The notes: a model not told the origin generated them from the letters alone. 64,000 nucleotides of DNA from Apoda limacodes (GCA_946406115.1 OX291544.1:10478001-10542000), one strand, 5' to 3'; counted from the stretch's first letter, positions 44,956-56,974 are shown. A program made the numbers and translations.

Positions 44956-47900
44956 CTATTTGTATTCATTGTTCAATGCTCTTCCAATAAGCATTCTCCT
45001 CACTTCTGATGTTCCAGCACCTATTTCATATAATTTTGCGTCCCTTAAAATTCTGCCTGTTGGATAGTCATTGATGTATCCATTACCACCTGAAATCAAT
45101 GTTGGTAAACTTACCACTTTGTTGTTGTTTGACTGGTGATTAGTTAGACAAAGTGCCCTAATATACCTTAATGACTTAGTTGTATGTGCTTTGCCTGCTA
45201 AACCGAGGGGCGTGGGTTCGATCCCCGCACAGTACAAATATTTATGTGATGACCGATGAATGATTTGTCAGAGCCTAGGTGTTTTCTTTGTAAGAAAAAC
45301 TATTTCCCGTTTCATATATATGAATATATATTTTTATTTATATTACTTCGCTATCAAGGGTAGGTCGAAGTTCTTTTTTGATCATTCATTTATGTAAGTA
45401 ACCCGTACCTATTATCATATCTGTATCTATAGCTTTTCTAAGAAAACGATTTTGGAATAGGAAATTGGGGCTAGCTTATTATTATAGACGCCAGGTTTTT
45501 GGACAGATACCTATTACACTTAAAACTTATGAGTATGTCATGTAAGTAAAGATTACGATACTATTCGGAATTTATTATAGACACCATATTTTTGGCTAAC
45601 ACTAACACTAAAATTATAAACAATGTGCAACAATGTATTTTTATAAAAAGAATAAATTATATCATCAAGTTGTACAAAATTAGTTTGTTTCTAGTAAAAC
45701 CTAAAATAGACTCTACCAATAACAGATGCCACCTTCGCTAAAATTAAAACCTTTGTAATTTTATCCGAGGATGCCACTCGGTTTCTAACTAATAGCTGAA
45801 TACACACCCACATGTAGGGGACTCTTCATTTTTACGACTTCAGTATTGCTTTACCAAATAAAGAAATGTTATAAACTTTTATTTAGGATCTTACCGAGAA
45901 TTTGTATAGCATCCAATGCCACAGCAGTCGCTTTCTCTGCACAATACAAAATAACGCCGGCACAGTCCTTGCTGTTGACATGACCTTCGTCACAAGCTTT
46001 TGCTACGTTGTATAAGTAACTGCGGCATGCATTCAGCGTTGTGTACATGTCAGCCATCTTACCCTTAAAAATAATTAGAAATTGAGTATATAATCTGAAG
46101 ACAAGATGCCTTTGTAGTCATAATTTTTTCCTGCTACACGTTACTAGATACAGCCATCCTCCCACCATATGTAATCTTAGTGCACTGTTTATCAACTGTG
46201 TTGGTTGTTGTTATGTATATCTTTGCTGGTTTTGTCCCTAAAAGGTGATAACCAGCGGCTGGATACACACCAACGTCATAATGTGATAGACAGCCTCTTT
46301 TAACTAACCAGGGCTGTAGCTAGGGTTGAATCTAAGGTAGGGCAGCGGTAGTTTCATGTAGGGCGCAAGTAATTTTTTTTATCTTTAGTTATTTTACCTG
46401 CTTGTGAGCGTGAGTGATTAAGGTAGTAGGTAATTAGGTGGGACCGCGGGAAAACAAGGGCAAAATGGTTATATACACACTTTAAATGCCACCATAATGT
46501 AACCATTATGCATTTAATCTATGGGCTTCTGCAAGAATTATATATTAACACGATTGTAAAAAACCGTGGTTGATTCAGAATTAATTTAATAGATGTCGCT
46601 AGTAGTAAACAATAATATTTTTTTTTATTAATTTATGTTACGGGAAAAACAGGCCTACCTATTACCTCACTCCTCTCCAAGGTGATCGAGTGTGTGATCA
46701 ACACACAGCTTCTAAGATACCTAGAAGTACACGACCTGGTCAGTGACCGTCAATATGGCTTCCGCCACGGTCGGTCGACCCGGTGCCCTAAAAGGGCGAT
46801 AGATCAGATCAGTTGAATTACAGGCCTATTGCCATTACCTTCCGGAGAAAAGCCTCTCAAAGGTGGTGGAGCGTGTGATCAACACACAGCTTCTAAGAAA
46901 CCTAAAAATACACGACCTGGTTAATATGGCTTTCGCCACGGTCGCTCGACTGGTGAGCTTCTAGGGTATCTCATACACCGATGGGCACTAGCCATTGAGA
47001 GTCAGGGGGAGGCATCGGTATGTAGCCTGGAGATAGGGAAGGCGATCGATCGGGTCTGGCACCGGGGTCTTCTATCGAAGTTGCAATCTTACGGAGTGCC
47101 CGAGGGTTTGTGCAAATGGGTGGCTAGCTTTTTGTCTGGCAGACGCATACGAACGTTGCGTAGTGTGGACGGTTGTTGTTCAAGGCTCTGTGCTGTCTCC
47201 TACGCTGTTTCTAGTGCATATCAATGACATGTTGGACATCAACAACATGCATTGCTATGCAGATGACAGTACTGGAGACGCTTATTACACGGGTCCTACA
47301 GACATCCCTCGTTCCATTGTGGAGGAAAACCGCGGAGAACGTGTGTCTCAAATCGAGACCGCGCTGTCCGAGGTCACTGGGAACGGGTAAACTTGGTCCG
47401 ATTCAACCGTACAAAGACACAAGTCTGCGCGTTCACCGCTAAGAAAACCCCATTCACTGTAGTCCCACAATTCCAGAACACTACCCTCTCCATCTCCAAG
47501 AGCAATGGGATGCTTGGTGTTGACATCTCCAGCGACGTTCAGTTCCGAGATCATTTACAAGATAAGGTGAAGCTGGCGTCCAAAAAACTAGGTGTACTCA
47601 ACAGAGAGAGTCGGGGCAGAGGTTGCTGCTTTACAAGGCGCATATGGAGTACTGCTACCATCTCTGGGTAGGTGCACCCGGATACCAGCTTGGACCTTTT
47701 GACTTGGTTCAACGACGGGCTGTGAGAATTGTCGACGATCCCAAACTCACTTGCCGTATCGAACCCTTAAGTCTGAGGAGAGACTTTGCCTCCCTGTGTG
47801 TGTTCTACCGCTTGTACAATGGGATGTGTTCTGAGGAATTGTTCGAAATGATGCCCACGGCTACTTTCTACCATCGCACTGCTCGCCATCGGCAGGAAAT

Positions 47901-50900
47901 ACATTCTCACACTTTAGAACCGAAATTGGAAACTTCCTCCCGCGAACGCTTGGGTTGTGGAATGAGCTCCCTGCCAAGGTTTTCTCTAAGGACTACAATA
48001 TGGGGTACTTCAAGAAAGAAGTTATTGGATTTTTGAAGGATCGGCAACGTGCGAGTGATACTTCTGGTGTTGCAAGCGTCCATAGACCACGGTGACCGCT
48101 TACCATCAGCGGACCATGTGCTTGTTTGCCACCTTAGTGGTATAAAAAAAATGTGTATATAGATATTATAAATTTGTTTGTGGTATTTCTAAGGTAGGGC
48201 ATTAGTATTTCAAGGTAGGGCATTGCCCCACAATGCCCCACCTTAGCTACGGCCCTGTAACTAACCACTTATTACCTTCAGCACAGGCTTAAAGAAATCA
48301 TAATCCACCGAACTAGCCCAGTGCTACTTGGAGACGTTGACAAACTGTTAGAATTTCCAAGCCGCCCAAAATTCCTGTGAGAGCAACTGCTGCTGTCATA
48401 TCATAACAGCCAGGACTGACTGTTTAAAATGCCCTGCAAGGCACAGAATTACTCAGAAAATATACCACTAAGCGGTCAACCATCTAATGACTGACAACGC
48501 TTGACGTTGCTTAACTTAGACTTAGCATATAGTTTCCGATAGTTACTGGGCCTCCAGCTCCTATACTGTCTGCGGTGCTTACCTGTAACAACTGGAATTC
48601 ACCGATAGGTTTTCCAAATTGCTTCCTTGTATGTGCGTATTCGAAAGCAATATCGATAGCAGCCTGCATGAGTCCTACTGGCCCCGCAGCCAGCACTAGC
48701 CTTTCCAAGTCTAGTCCTGACATAAGTACGTATACTCCTTTATTTAAATCTCCTAGAATATTTGACGCTGGAACCTGAAAATAGAAAAACAAAAATTGCA
48801 GCTAAGCTCAGCAGTTATACCTATGTTGACTATACCTGTGCCTAGGTCAGCGTAGACCAGTAAAATTTCGGTATCTACAGGCCTCTTTAAAAAAAAATTA
48901 ATTGCGTAGGTCCCGTTGCTATTCATAATAATCGGCTTCGGATTAGGCAAATACTGATACTACTTGTACCCAAGGACAACGGAATTATAATGGTCTTCGC
49001 CATTTGGATAAGGAAGGGTAGAATTTGATCTCTCAATCGTTAAAACACTGGTCTCTACACTCGTGTACGCCCGACAAAATCATATTCACTGTAATTCCAC
49101 AACTAAGCCGACGTCCCCGGCGACGTCCAGTTACGAGGTCATTGGAAAATAGAGTTAAATAAGCCTCAAAACAGCTTGTCTACTCAAAGGACCGAAACTG
49201 TACTTCATCACGAGGAAAGGTCCAAAGATGGGCTGTGACAATAATTTACTGTTTGTGTTAAACCGCTTGTTTAATGGGCTGTGTACTGAGAAATGGTTTG
49301 ATTGATTCTCACGGCTTCTTTCTACCATCGTCCCGCTCGCTACTGACAGGAACTTAATCCTTACGCCTTAGAACTTAATTGGTCACGTACGATGCGGTTT
49401 TAGGGAAATTTCCTACCGCAAACGCTTCGGTCAAGATTTTCCTCATGAAAAATGCCTCTTGTATTACAAGCATTGCTATTGCTGGATAGTATTCCTGTGG
49501 GAGCTTTCGGATTTTTCGGGATAAAACGTGTACTGTGTGATAATTCAAGGTATAAGCTATATCTATTCTAAATTTTACCTAAATCGGTTTAGTTGTGACG
49601 TAAAGCAGTACCTACCTAACAAACATTCGATCTTTTTGCGCATTTATTATATTATTAGATAGTAGTAAGTGTAATATTAGAGGTATGAAGGTACGATAAT
49701 TATTGAACCTTGCAGTCTTCGAACACCAATTCACCTGTGTTCGACCCCCTCATTCCCAACTTGTCCAACTTCTGTGCCGTCGAGAAACCAGGATATTCTT
49801 TTTCTATAAGAAACGCTGTGATGCCATGTTGTGGCTTGTCCGTTTTGAAGTCTGTTTTCGCGTAAACCTGTAAATATTAATTACTTTTTGCTATCAAATT
49901 GCTGTCTTTTAGTGGTTTTACCCACAATTATATACATAGATACGTAGATATATGAATTTATTAATCATACAAGTAAGTAAGCCTTAGCCGATGTATACCC
50001 CACTACAGCCACAAGCCTCTCCTTAGAGAAGAAGGCTTAGGACATTGTCCACCACGCTGGCTCAGTGCGAATTAGCAGATGTTTAATGAGCCTAGTGGCT
50101 ACTAGACTGTTAGAGTTCTTAAGCCTCTCCATAATATAGCCTCTGGCTTTACGACTGCTGATTATGACAACACAGCCTTAAGGGTATGAATGAATTAATA
50201 TACGTACTACTAAAACGTCTGCATCAGGTCCGTTTGTGATCCAGAATTTATTGCCATTGAGTACGTAATAGTCTCCTTTCTTCTCGGCTCGCAATTTCAT
50301 TGAAACTACGTCACTTCCGGATCCTGGTTCGGACATCGCCAGTGCCCCTATGTGCTCTCCCGAACATAGCTGAAAGTTATCAGAAACAATACTATACTTG
50401 AGAGCAATATCATCGCACACCCATGAATTTTATATTTAAAATTAACGTAATGAATGTTCAGGAATCGTGAGGGTAAAAAATATTAGGTATGTTTTTTGCA
50501 AGTTTGTTTTAGATATATGACCTACAAAATTAAACCACACACAACGGTTACTAGGTTTATTTTAAAACAATTATGGGCCTGCAACTGAAACAAGCAATGC
50601 TCTCGAGGATATTAAACACATTTTTATTATAACTAGCTAACCTGACAGAGGTTTTTCTGCCCTTTACGTTGCTGACATCCCCGTGTCATGCTCTCCCGCA
50701 CTGTTACCTACTTTGTTTTCGCTTCGCTTTCTGACTTTTTTTTATTTTGCTTTGCTCCTGATTTGGTTGTCGCGTGATTTGACAGCAGGCATTAAAATGT
50801 GCGGCATAAACGGAGCATGAACATCCGTATCTTTTGATTGCGTTAACTTAGATGTTTGATTTTTTCACTGCTCCAAGGGATTACAGATTTGAGTATTTGA

Positions 50901-53792
50901 TATTAATTTCAGTTTGATACCTCCACGTGTTCCTGAGAAAAAGGGTCTTAACAGACGGACGGACGAGCATCAAAGTGATCCTATAATACCGTTTTCATTT
51001 CTTTTGAGGTACGGACGGAAAATCAAACAAGCTTCAGCTTTATTATATTAGTATAGATAATAAATATGTATCTTTATCTAACATAGAGCCATCTAGTTCT
51101 AAACTAAGCAAGGCAAACGAACTTCTGCGTGGTATGTGAAAACACCAAACAACTGATGGGTACGTTTTTAAATTTTTGCGTTCCATTAATAACTATAAAT
51201 AAAACGGGATAAAACGTGTCGTTATTTGGCACAATACCTTTTTCCCGACGTTTCGGCTGGATCTATGGCATGGCTGGTGTTACCCAGCCGAAACGTCAGG
51301 AAAAAGGTATTGTGCCAAATAACGACACGTTTAATCCCGTTTTATTTTTAAATTAACTGATGAAGAAGAATAGGCATCTGCCACACTCAGGAAAATTCAG
51401 CTCTGCTGCGTAACACGTGGTATTAATCCATACTGGTCATATTATTGACATTATTATTTTAATTAATATCAATTTATTTATTTTTTATTTATGTATTACA
51501 ATTTTTATAATAATTTAGTAAATAGTCTTAGAATTAGTTTCTTCTTTGTGTATTTATTTTCTTAATGTTATTGTTATTGTTTTATTTTTTAAATAGGTAT
51601 TATCTAAATGCTTCTGTAATCTATGTGTAAATTTTTTTTTTTTATGTTTTTGCTTGTGTTGTATATGTGTGTTAAATAAATAAATGTCTATATATAATAC
51701 CTTTGAACGAGCAATTCTTGTATACATATATAAGCTGATCGGGGGCGATTTATCAATCTATCTAGGTTTTATTTTCAGAAAACGTCGTTTTATCCGTGTT
51801 TTCAGGCAATGATAAACTGAAAAATATGACTCTTCCTGAAATTTATTGGCTAGTAGTACCTAATACTATTATTTTTACGACTTGGCAATAGTTAACGTTG
51901 CTAAGCAACACTAAAGCTACTTGACAATAGATGGCTATTCTCGGGACTCTCATACGTAAGACACTTATATTAATAAACAACTCTATTTAAACAACGCCCT
52001 TCAGTGTACAAACCCTAATAGGTTATTAAAAACGGAATTATAATGATGAAAGGACAAAAATGTTGGTTGGTGAGAGGGTTACATACCTTTGGTAAATATT
52101 TGCTTTTTTGCTCATCAGTGCCATTTCTATTGATCTGATTAATACATAAGTTTGAGTGAGCTCCATATGAAAGAGCAATTCCTCCACTTGTCCTGCAAGA
52201 AGAGTTAAATATGTTTTGTTTGTTTATTTAAAGAACTGTAAAACAATACCTATAGAAATGTATAAAACTTCATCAGAAACAAATTGAAAGATGGTGGAAT
52301 TATAAGCCGGTGAATACGGACGGACTGACATAAGGAAACTTTAAGGGGTCCGTTTTTCCATTTGGGTACGGAACTCTAAACAGTGATTAGGTACTATCAA
52401 TATAAACCGACGACGGTTGGGAACTTTACCGGTTTTGCTGTCTTCTTTGTTACTTCTGGCTAACCTTATATTCTCTTACAATACATGAAACATTTGAGTA
52501 AACTTTGGACAGTGCAACAAACTTCAATTCAATATGGCGTTTTGATTTTCGACTACCGGGACAGAAATGTTTGTTGCACTGTACTGTAATGTACTGCTTC
52601 ATTTTCGTTCCTACCTTGAAAGTTCTTCCATAATAACGCAATGGTCTAGATATTTTCCACCTGTTCCGCCATAGTCCGAACTAGCAGTTATTCCTGGAAT
52701 TAAAAAAAAAATGAACACCATAGGTCGTTGACGTGAATCTAATGGGAACCTCTGCTCGCCCAGCAAGTCGGATTATATGATAGACCGTTTACTAAATACT
52801 ACTTAGTGGCCTAGTGGTTTCGGTGACTACCTGACGTTCTAAGGGGTAGAGTTTCGAGCCTGGCGTGTATTGACCGATGAGTCTTTTTCTTAATTTCTTA
52901 AGTAGGTACATAATATTGTGTGCTTTTCGGTAAAGGAAAACGTTGAATCCTGCGTGTATACGTCAATCAGTCGTATTTGAAGTCCACAATCCGCATTGGG
53001 CCTGGTGCTCAAAGTGAGGGTAGGCCGTGCCTCCATTTTAGGTATGTATAAGGCTGGTAAGGATTTATTATCATAAACACACGTTTATACTCACCAAGTA
53101 ATCCTAATTTACCCAACTTTTGCCAGAATTCTCTAAGTTCTTTAAAATTATTCTCTCTGTCTATTTCTGCTGCCTTAGGCGCTAATTCCTTTTGTGCAAA
53201 GTCAAACACCATCTTTCGTAACTGCAAAATAGTAAATTATTAGTTTTTTTGAGGGAAACATATCTAAGCATGAAAACAATGTAAAATCACTTAATTGTCT
53301 GTCCGTTTGTTCGTCAACTCCAACGGAACTCGGTGGCGAACAAGCTTGCGGTCCGCCTGATGGCAAACGGTCACCGCAGCCTATGGACGCTTGCAACACC
53401 TGGGCCATCACTCGCGCGTTGCCGACCCTTTAAATATCTAATCAGAGAAAACTTTAGCAGGGAGCTCAGTGCTTGTTGTGCTTTAATTTCGTATACACAT
53501 ATAACTTGTTTTTGTAGTGATACTTATATAGACACCTACCTAGCATAATTTAATATAAAGTATTAAAATTTGCGTGTCACCTTATACCTACATAAAGTTT
53601 AATTTACAATGATTTTGATTTTATCACGAACGACGAAATCATAAATTATATTGTAAAGTATCAAACCTGCTGTTGTTCACTAGATAAACCGAAGACATGT
53701 TCGTCTATAGGATAATACGACAAACACCGCACACCGGTTTTGTTGGCACTTTTGTGTAGCACGGGTTTTAAACACATTAATCTACTAGCCAT
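44956..53792 (-). CDS. IVD: Isovaleryl-CoA dehydrogenase, mitochondrial (complete, nine coding exons)
   Basis: FAD enzyme of leucine catabolism in the mitochondrial matrix (isovaleryl-CoA to 3-methylcrotonyl-CoA, electrons to ETF). Coding exons: 53792-53667, 53221-53095, 52693-52615, 52192-52087, 50369-50208, 49867-49709, 48774-48583, 46063-45895, 45089-44956. All junctions are GT..AG and phase-consistent, summing to 1,254 nt or 417 residues (human 426). The N-terminus [20 protein letters not shown] is a plausible mitochondrial presequence. Then come [13 protein letters not shown], the acyl-CoA dehydrogenase signature [14 protein letters not shown], and [16 protein letters not shown]'s distinctive catalytic Glu is in [11 protein letters not shown] (E277). 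The position holding Glu in most relatives reads [12 protein letters not shown], as expected for IVD. An in-frame upstream Met at 53867 would add 25 residues; I prefer 53792 for its homologous leader. Confidence 0.95.
45160..45350 (+). mobile_element. tRNA-derived SINE in IVD intron 8
   Basis: A pol III B-box-like GGGTTCGATCCCCGC at 45213-45227 is followed by ACAAATATTTATGTGATGA and AGCCTAGGTGTTTTCTT. The same order appears at 63025-63180. It is not a functional tRNA because the cloverleaf stems do not form. Confidence 0.55.
46301..48265. mobile_element. hAT-like DNA transposon (non-autonomous) with 8-bp target duplication, in IVD intron 7
   Basis: The element spans 46309-48257. Ends: CAGGGCTGTAGCTAGG on the left; on the right the complement reads CAGGGCCGTAGCTAAGG. 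Both are flanked by the perfect 8-bp direct repeat TAACTAAC (46301-46308 and 48258-48265). CAGGG termini with 8-bp duplications are the hAT signature. The element's own interior is small; most of its length is the LINE nested at 46648-48151. There is no transposase ORF. Confidence 0.8.
46648..48151 (+). mobile_element. CR1/Jockey-group LINE 'B' nested in the hAT-like element (dead)
   Basis: RT pieces: [30 protein letters not shown], then the same region a second time from 46860. Next come FDRVWHR-type residues near 47045, [33 protein letters not shown] (47245-47285) and [18 protein letters not shown]. The long C-terminal frame 47623-48036 includes [53 protein letters not shown] and [15 protein letters not shown]. 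The 3' end is CCACCTTAGTGGTAT plus A's at 48143-48151. Frameshifts are numerous. Sense relative to + and antisense to IVD. Confidence 0.85.
49060..49440 (+). mobile_element. Decayed LINE 'B' copy in IVD intron 6
   Basis: Weak but collinear match to 47450-47960: CCACAACTAAG..., CGACGTCCAGTTACGAGGTCAT, AACCGCTTGTTTAATGGGCTG, TTCTACCATCGTCCCGCTCGC and CGCAAACGCTTCGG. Many small indels make it one of the oldest copies. Confidence 0.6.
50628..51065 (+). repeat. Helitron-like repeat in IVD intron 4
   Basis: It begins CTAGCTAACCTGACAGAGG and ends TATTATATTAGTATAGATA, with GACGGACGGACGAGC inside. These are lepidopteran Helitron-type edges in reverse arrangement. Confidence 0.45.
51201..51343. mobile_element. 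Near-perfect hairpin (MITE-like) in IVD intron 4
   Basis: Arms of about 60 bp (ACGTGTCGTTATTTGGCAC..CCGACGTTTCGGCTGG and its complement AGCCGAAACGTC..GTGCCAAATAACGACACGT) flank a ~24 bp loop. The RNA would fold into a long stem. A half copy is at 28797-28880. Confidence 0.75.
51698..51945 (+). repeat. Interspersed repeat family C, copy 3
   Basis: Begins near GAACGAGCAATTCTTGTATAC and contains CGTCGTTTTATCCGTG, ACTCTTCCTG and AACACTAAAGCTACTTGAC. It is shared with 4372-4565 and 9618-9900. In IVD intron 4. Confidence 0.6.
52805..52990 (+). mobile_element. tRNA-derived SINE in IVD intron 2
   Basis: TGGCCTAGTGGTTTCGGTGACTA resembles a tRNA A-box head and TAGAGTTTCGAGCCTGG a B-box. TTTTTCTTAATTTCTTAAG and TTTTCGGTAAAGGAAAACG follow. 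The opposite-strand copy at 58790-59080 shares these blocks. Confidence 0.55.
53325..53475 (-). mobile_element. LINE 'B' 3'-UTR fragment in IVD intron 1
   Basis: GGTGGCGAACAAGCTTGCGG, GATGGCAAACGGTCACCGC and CTTGCAACACCTGGGCCATC match the LINE B 3' UTR in antisense (compare 21700-21790 and 48020-48130). It stops after GCAGGGAGCTCA. Confidence 0.7.
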
Positions 53793-54821
53793 TTTAGAAA
53801 CGACCTTTTCGAGTAACGACTCATTCAATACTGTTATTAACAAAACGGCAGCTGGCGTATAAAACAATCGCCTTCATTATTCATTATGCTATATATTTTA
53901 TTACATAGAGGATAGAGTTGATTTTAACAGATGAACTGTTTGCTGTATATAATTATGATAATTTCGAGTCGGTACACATTGCTGATAATACTAAAGTCAA
54001 TATCAATGTTGGCACGTTATCTAAAGTGACGTAAAAATAGTTATTATTGAATTAATGTGTTATTATGGAGATATTTCTAACAGTTAGGTATTTTGTATAC
54101 TTATATTACCATCATCACGACACTTTTACCCGAAGGAGTGGTCAGATATGTTACGAATATATGCTCGTAACATCCACGTCTCATCGATAAGTTATCCCAA
54201 ACTGCGACAAACGGATGGACCAACACAACTAAATTAAGGGCAAAAAAGGGTTCTGTATTTATCATTTGGCTATAGAACCCTAAAAAATGTGCCCACATTG
54301 GGCCACGAACTAACATTATCCTAAACCGGACTCAGAATCTGTTTGCAATTCGTTTAAACAAAAATGACCTTGACACGCGTCTTTCGCTTTGTTAGTCTAT
54401 GCAACATATACGTAAATACGTATAATATTTCTCATTGTAAAATTGAAATTTTGCAGATTTTAGGTTTAATCAGTGTCGTGATTTGAAAACCAGTTAAAGA
54501 ATGTGACAATAAAGGTAATCATGTAAGTAGTTTATTGAATTATGATTAAATTACCAGAAAAAGTTAGGTTATGTTAAGATTTGCATAGAGATTTTGAGTC
54601 AGGTTTAATAACTGCTTTACTAACCAACCGTTTGTACACATTTTTTTTGCAACAATGCTACGAAAACCTAAAAAATAATCAGAGGTTAAATAATTGTCTT
54701 ATATAAATAAAAATATTATCTAATTAAAATGTAAGCTCGTGTTTTTAAAACCAAAGTATTACCAACCAAATAGAATATAATCAAACCTCAATAAAAATTC
54801 ATATATTAACAAAAAGTTGGC
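53793..54821. other. IVD upstream region and intergenic
   Basis: Should hold the IVD promoter. A block at 54115-54190 (GTGGTCAGATATGTTACGAAT) recurs near 59420-59445 as part of a SINE body. ORF 54101-54316 lies in this repeat. No other feature. Confidence 0.4.
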
Positions 54822-54894
54822 CGCCCGAACAGGGACTTGAACCCTGGACCCTTGGATTAAAAGTCCAATGCTCTACCGACTGAGCTATCCGGGC
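54822..54894 (-). tRNA. tRNA-Lys-UUU: tRNA-Lys (anticodon UUU)
   Basis: Minus strand 54894 to 54822, 73 nt without CCA. The acceptor stem GCCCGGA pairs with TTCGGGC, with discriminator G. A-box TAGCTCAGTCGG, anticodon loop CTTTTAA (anticodon TTT) and B-box GGTTCAAGTCC are all present. T's follow about 10 nt downstream in the transcript direction as short A/T runs. All stems are intact, so it is a real gene rather than a SINE. Confidence 0.96.
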
Positions 54895-55289
54895 TTGTCA
54901 ATACCAAGTGAAATTATGATTTTGTTATAAAGTTTAACTAACATCCATTGGGTTTGGTTTCTTTGATAGTCTTTATGATAAAGATAATACAAGGAATAAG
55001 GATAAATTGATAGTTCCAAAATGTCGTCTTCAGAAGGTACATAGCTCTTTCGCAATACAAAGTATATTTTTCTACAAAAGATTCCAGAACATACGGTTAA
55101 TTTCGCCTCAAAAAAAAAAAAAATTTAAAATTTTCTCGGACGTAAATCATTTCGAACCGGTGGTAATTTTTTTAATTAATAATTAAACTGACGATAGTGC
55201 TGAAGTCTATTTGAATAAAAAAAGTTTGAGTTTGAGTTGAGTTTATCATCGCTTTTCTTTATTAATTTTCTAAAAAACCAAGTACCTAC

Positions 55290-56025
55290 GTTTACGTCAT
55301 TTACAAACACAAACAAAAAAAGAGTGCAGCTAAGCGGTCACCCATCACTTGGATGACTGACCAACCCCGACGTTGCATAACTTTGAATATAGTTTCCAAC
55401 AGACAAATTTGTTACTGTTGTTTCTCTTAATAATACGCTAGATGATAATTTAATGTAGCGGTAATTTAATTGGGCCCGTCTCACGCTTGGCCGATTTTTA
55501 ACTTTTTATTGTTTGTTAGATAATCCCCCATTATCCTACTAATATTATAAATGTGAAAGTTTGTATGTCTAGATGGATGTTTGTTAATCAATCACGCTTC
55601 AACCGCTGAACGGATCGGGATAAAACTTGGCATACATATAGGTTAGGTCCTGGAATAGCATATAGGCTACTTTTTATACCTAAAAATTCAAAATTTCCTG
55701 CGGGAATAACTATCACAGAGTTAAAAGAACTATTGCTGCACCTATAGCATGCTATAGCAATTCATTAGTATAACTAATTAATTAAATAATTGGAGATAAT
55801 TAAGGAGTCGCACGCCGATAGCCGAATTTAGAGCGAGCGGAGCCACTGGCAAAGTATAGTATAGCATATTCTGTGAAAAATTGAGGCTTCTACCTATTTC
55901 GATCTAAAAGATAAAAATAGAAGAGAAGACGTCATTATATTTATAATAGTCGGACATACAGACAGACCGACAGCGTAGGCTTAGTAATAGGGCTCCGTTG
56001 GCACCCTCTGGGAACGGAACCCTAA
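55290..56025 (-). repeat. Family-D repeat, antisense copy interrupted by Lep1
   Basis: Two halves (55290-55526 and 55861-56025) are the reverse complement of 56975-57410. Shared blocks: TTACGTCATTTACAAACACA, GTTAGATAATCCCCCAT, ATATTCTGTGAAAAATT and GGAACGGAACCCTAAAAA. The Lep1 unit sits between the halves. Confidence 0.7.
55527..55860 (+). mobile_element. Lep1-like non-autonomous Helitron
   Basis: Starts TATCCTACTAATATTATAAA and ends GCGGAGCCACTGGCAAAG. It is inserted within the antisense family-D repeat. Comparison with the uninterrupted copy at 57115-57130 shows the insertion point between CCCCCAT and ATATTCTGTG, give or take a few bases, without an obvious duplication, as expected for Helitrons. 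Confidence 0.7.
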
Positions 56026-56974
56026 AAATTTAAGAAATGGTAGCAGCGAACGTCCATCTTTCGCTGGTTTGTAGGTATTTAGGATACAATCCCTTTCATT
56101 TTAACAGCCAAAATCTTACGTAAGATGGATGTGCATGCATAACCTTATACCCATAGTGTACTAATTTTGTAAATAATAAAAGACCTGTTTTTGTTTTGTA
56201 AATTCCTGTACTGTGTAACACTTGTACTCAAAAATCGTACCGTCTTACATGACTGGCGAGAAGTCACGAATCGCTCGAAAGCCAAGTTACCTAAGTATGT
56301 ATTGGCATTTTCTTACAAAATCATATACAATCAAAATTTTTAACTTCGTAATTGAAATCTTTCCTCGCAATTATGACAACAACCCACTCGGTGGAGCCAT
56401 TCTTAAGTAATGATCTTTCATACATAATAATAGAATGAACTGAGATAGTTGAAGGTATTTTAGAAGGTCATTGTACTTTATAGGTATATAGTTATAATGC
56501 TAAAAATCTTAGAAGCAAAATGAATGAACATATGGTAGAAAAGCTGCCCCAGATGTTCCTAAGGCTGGATTGTACTGACTTTGTAAAGGGATCGATCAGT
56601 AAACAATGTATAGGTAGGTAAATGGACTTGCAATAAAAATCGAATCCCAATGATTATACATTGAGTCGAGCTACCTGGCAATTATTGTTGTCGGTTATAG
56701 GAAGAAGCGTATTTTTTATCCCAGATTTTTTTTACTGGTCTACTAGGTATACTTACAACACAGTGGCTTTCAAAGCCACAGAGAAAGCTATCTAACTTGT
56801 GTCGCAGCGAACTTGTTTTTAAAAAAAATTACCTATTAGAATATGTTAACATACCATTTACATACAAATACAGTAGATACTGAAGGTACCCAATTAACTT
56901 AAATACTACTCGAGCATATCCGGTATTTTTTAGGTAGATATTATTTATATTGAGATATATTTCTGTAAAAGGTA
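56026..56974. other. Spacer between inverted family-D copies
   Basis: AT-rich. No gene or repeat recognised; the ORF at 56222-56410 has no motif. Confidence 0.4.

Noticed and set aside
45180..45235. Possible tRNA gene (GGGTTCGATCCCCGC)
   Set aside because: Only the B-box side is convincing; acceptor and anticodon stems do not pair. It fits a tRNA-derived SINE head.
53793..53867. Alternative upstream start for IVD (in-frame Met at 53867)
   Set aside because: It adds a hydrophobic, partly acidic stretch (NESLLEKVV) unlike a mitochondrial leader. The inner Met at 53792 gives a basic, Ser-containing presequence and a family-typical length.
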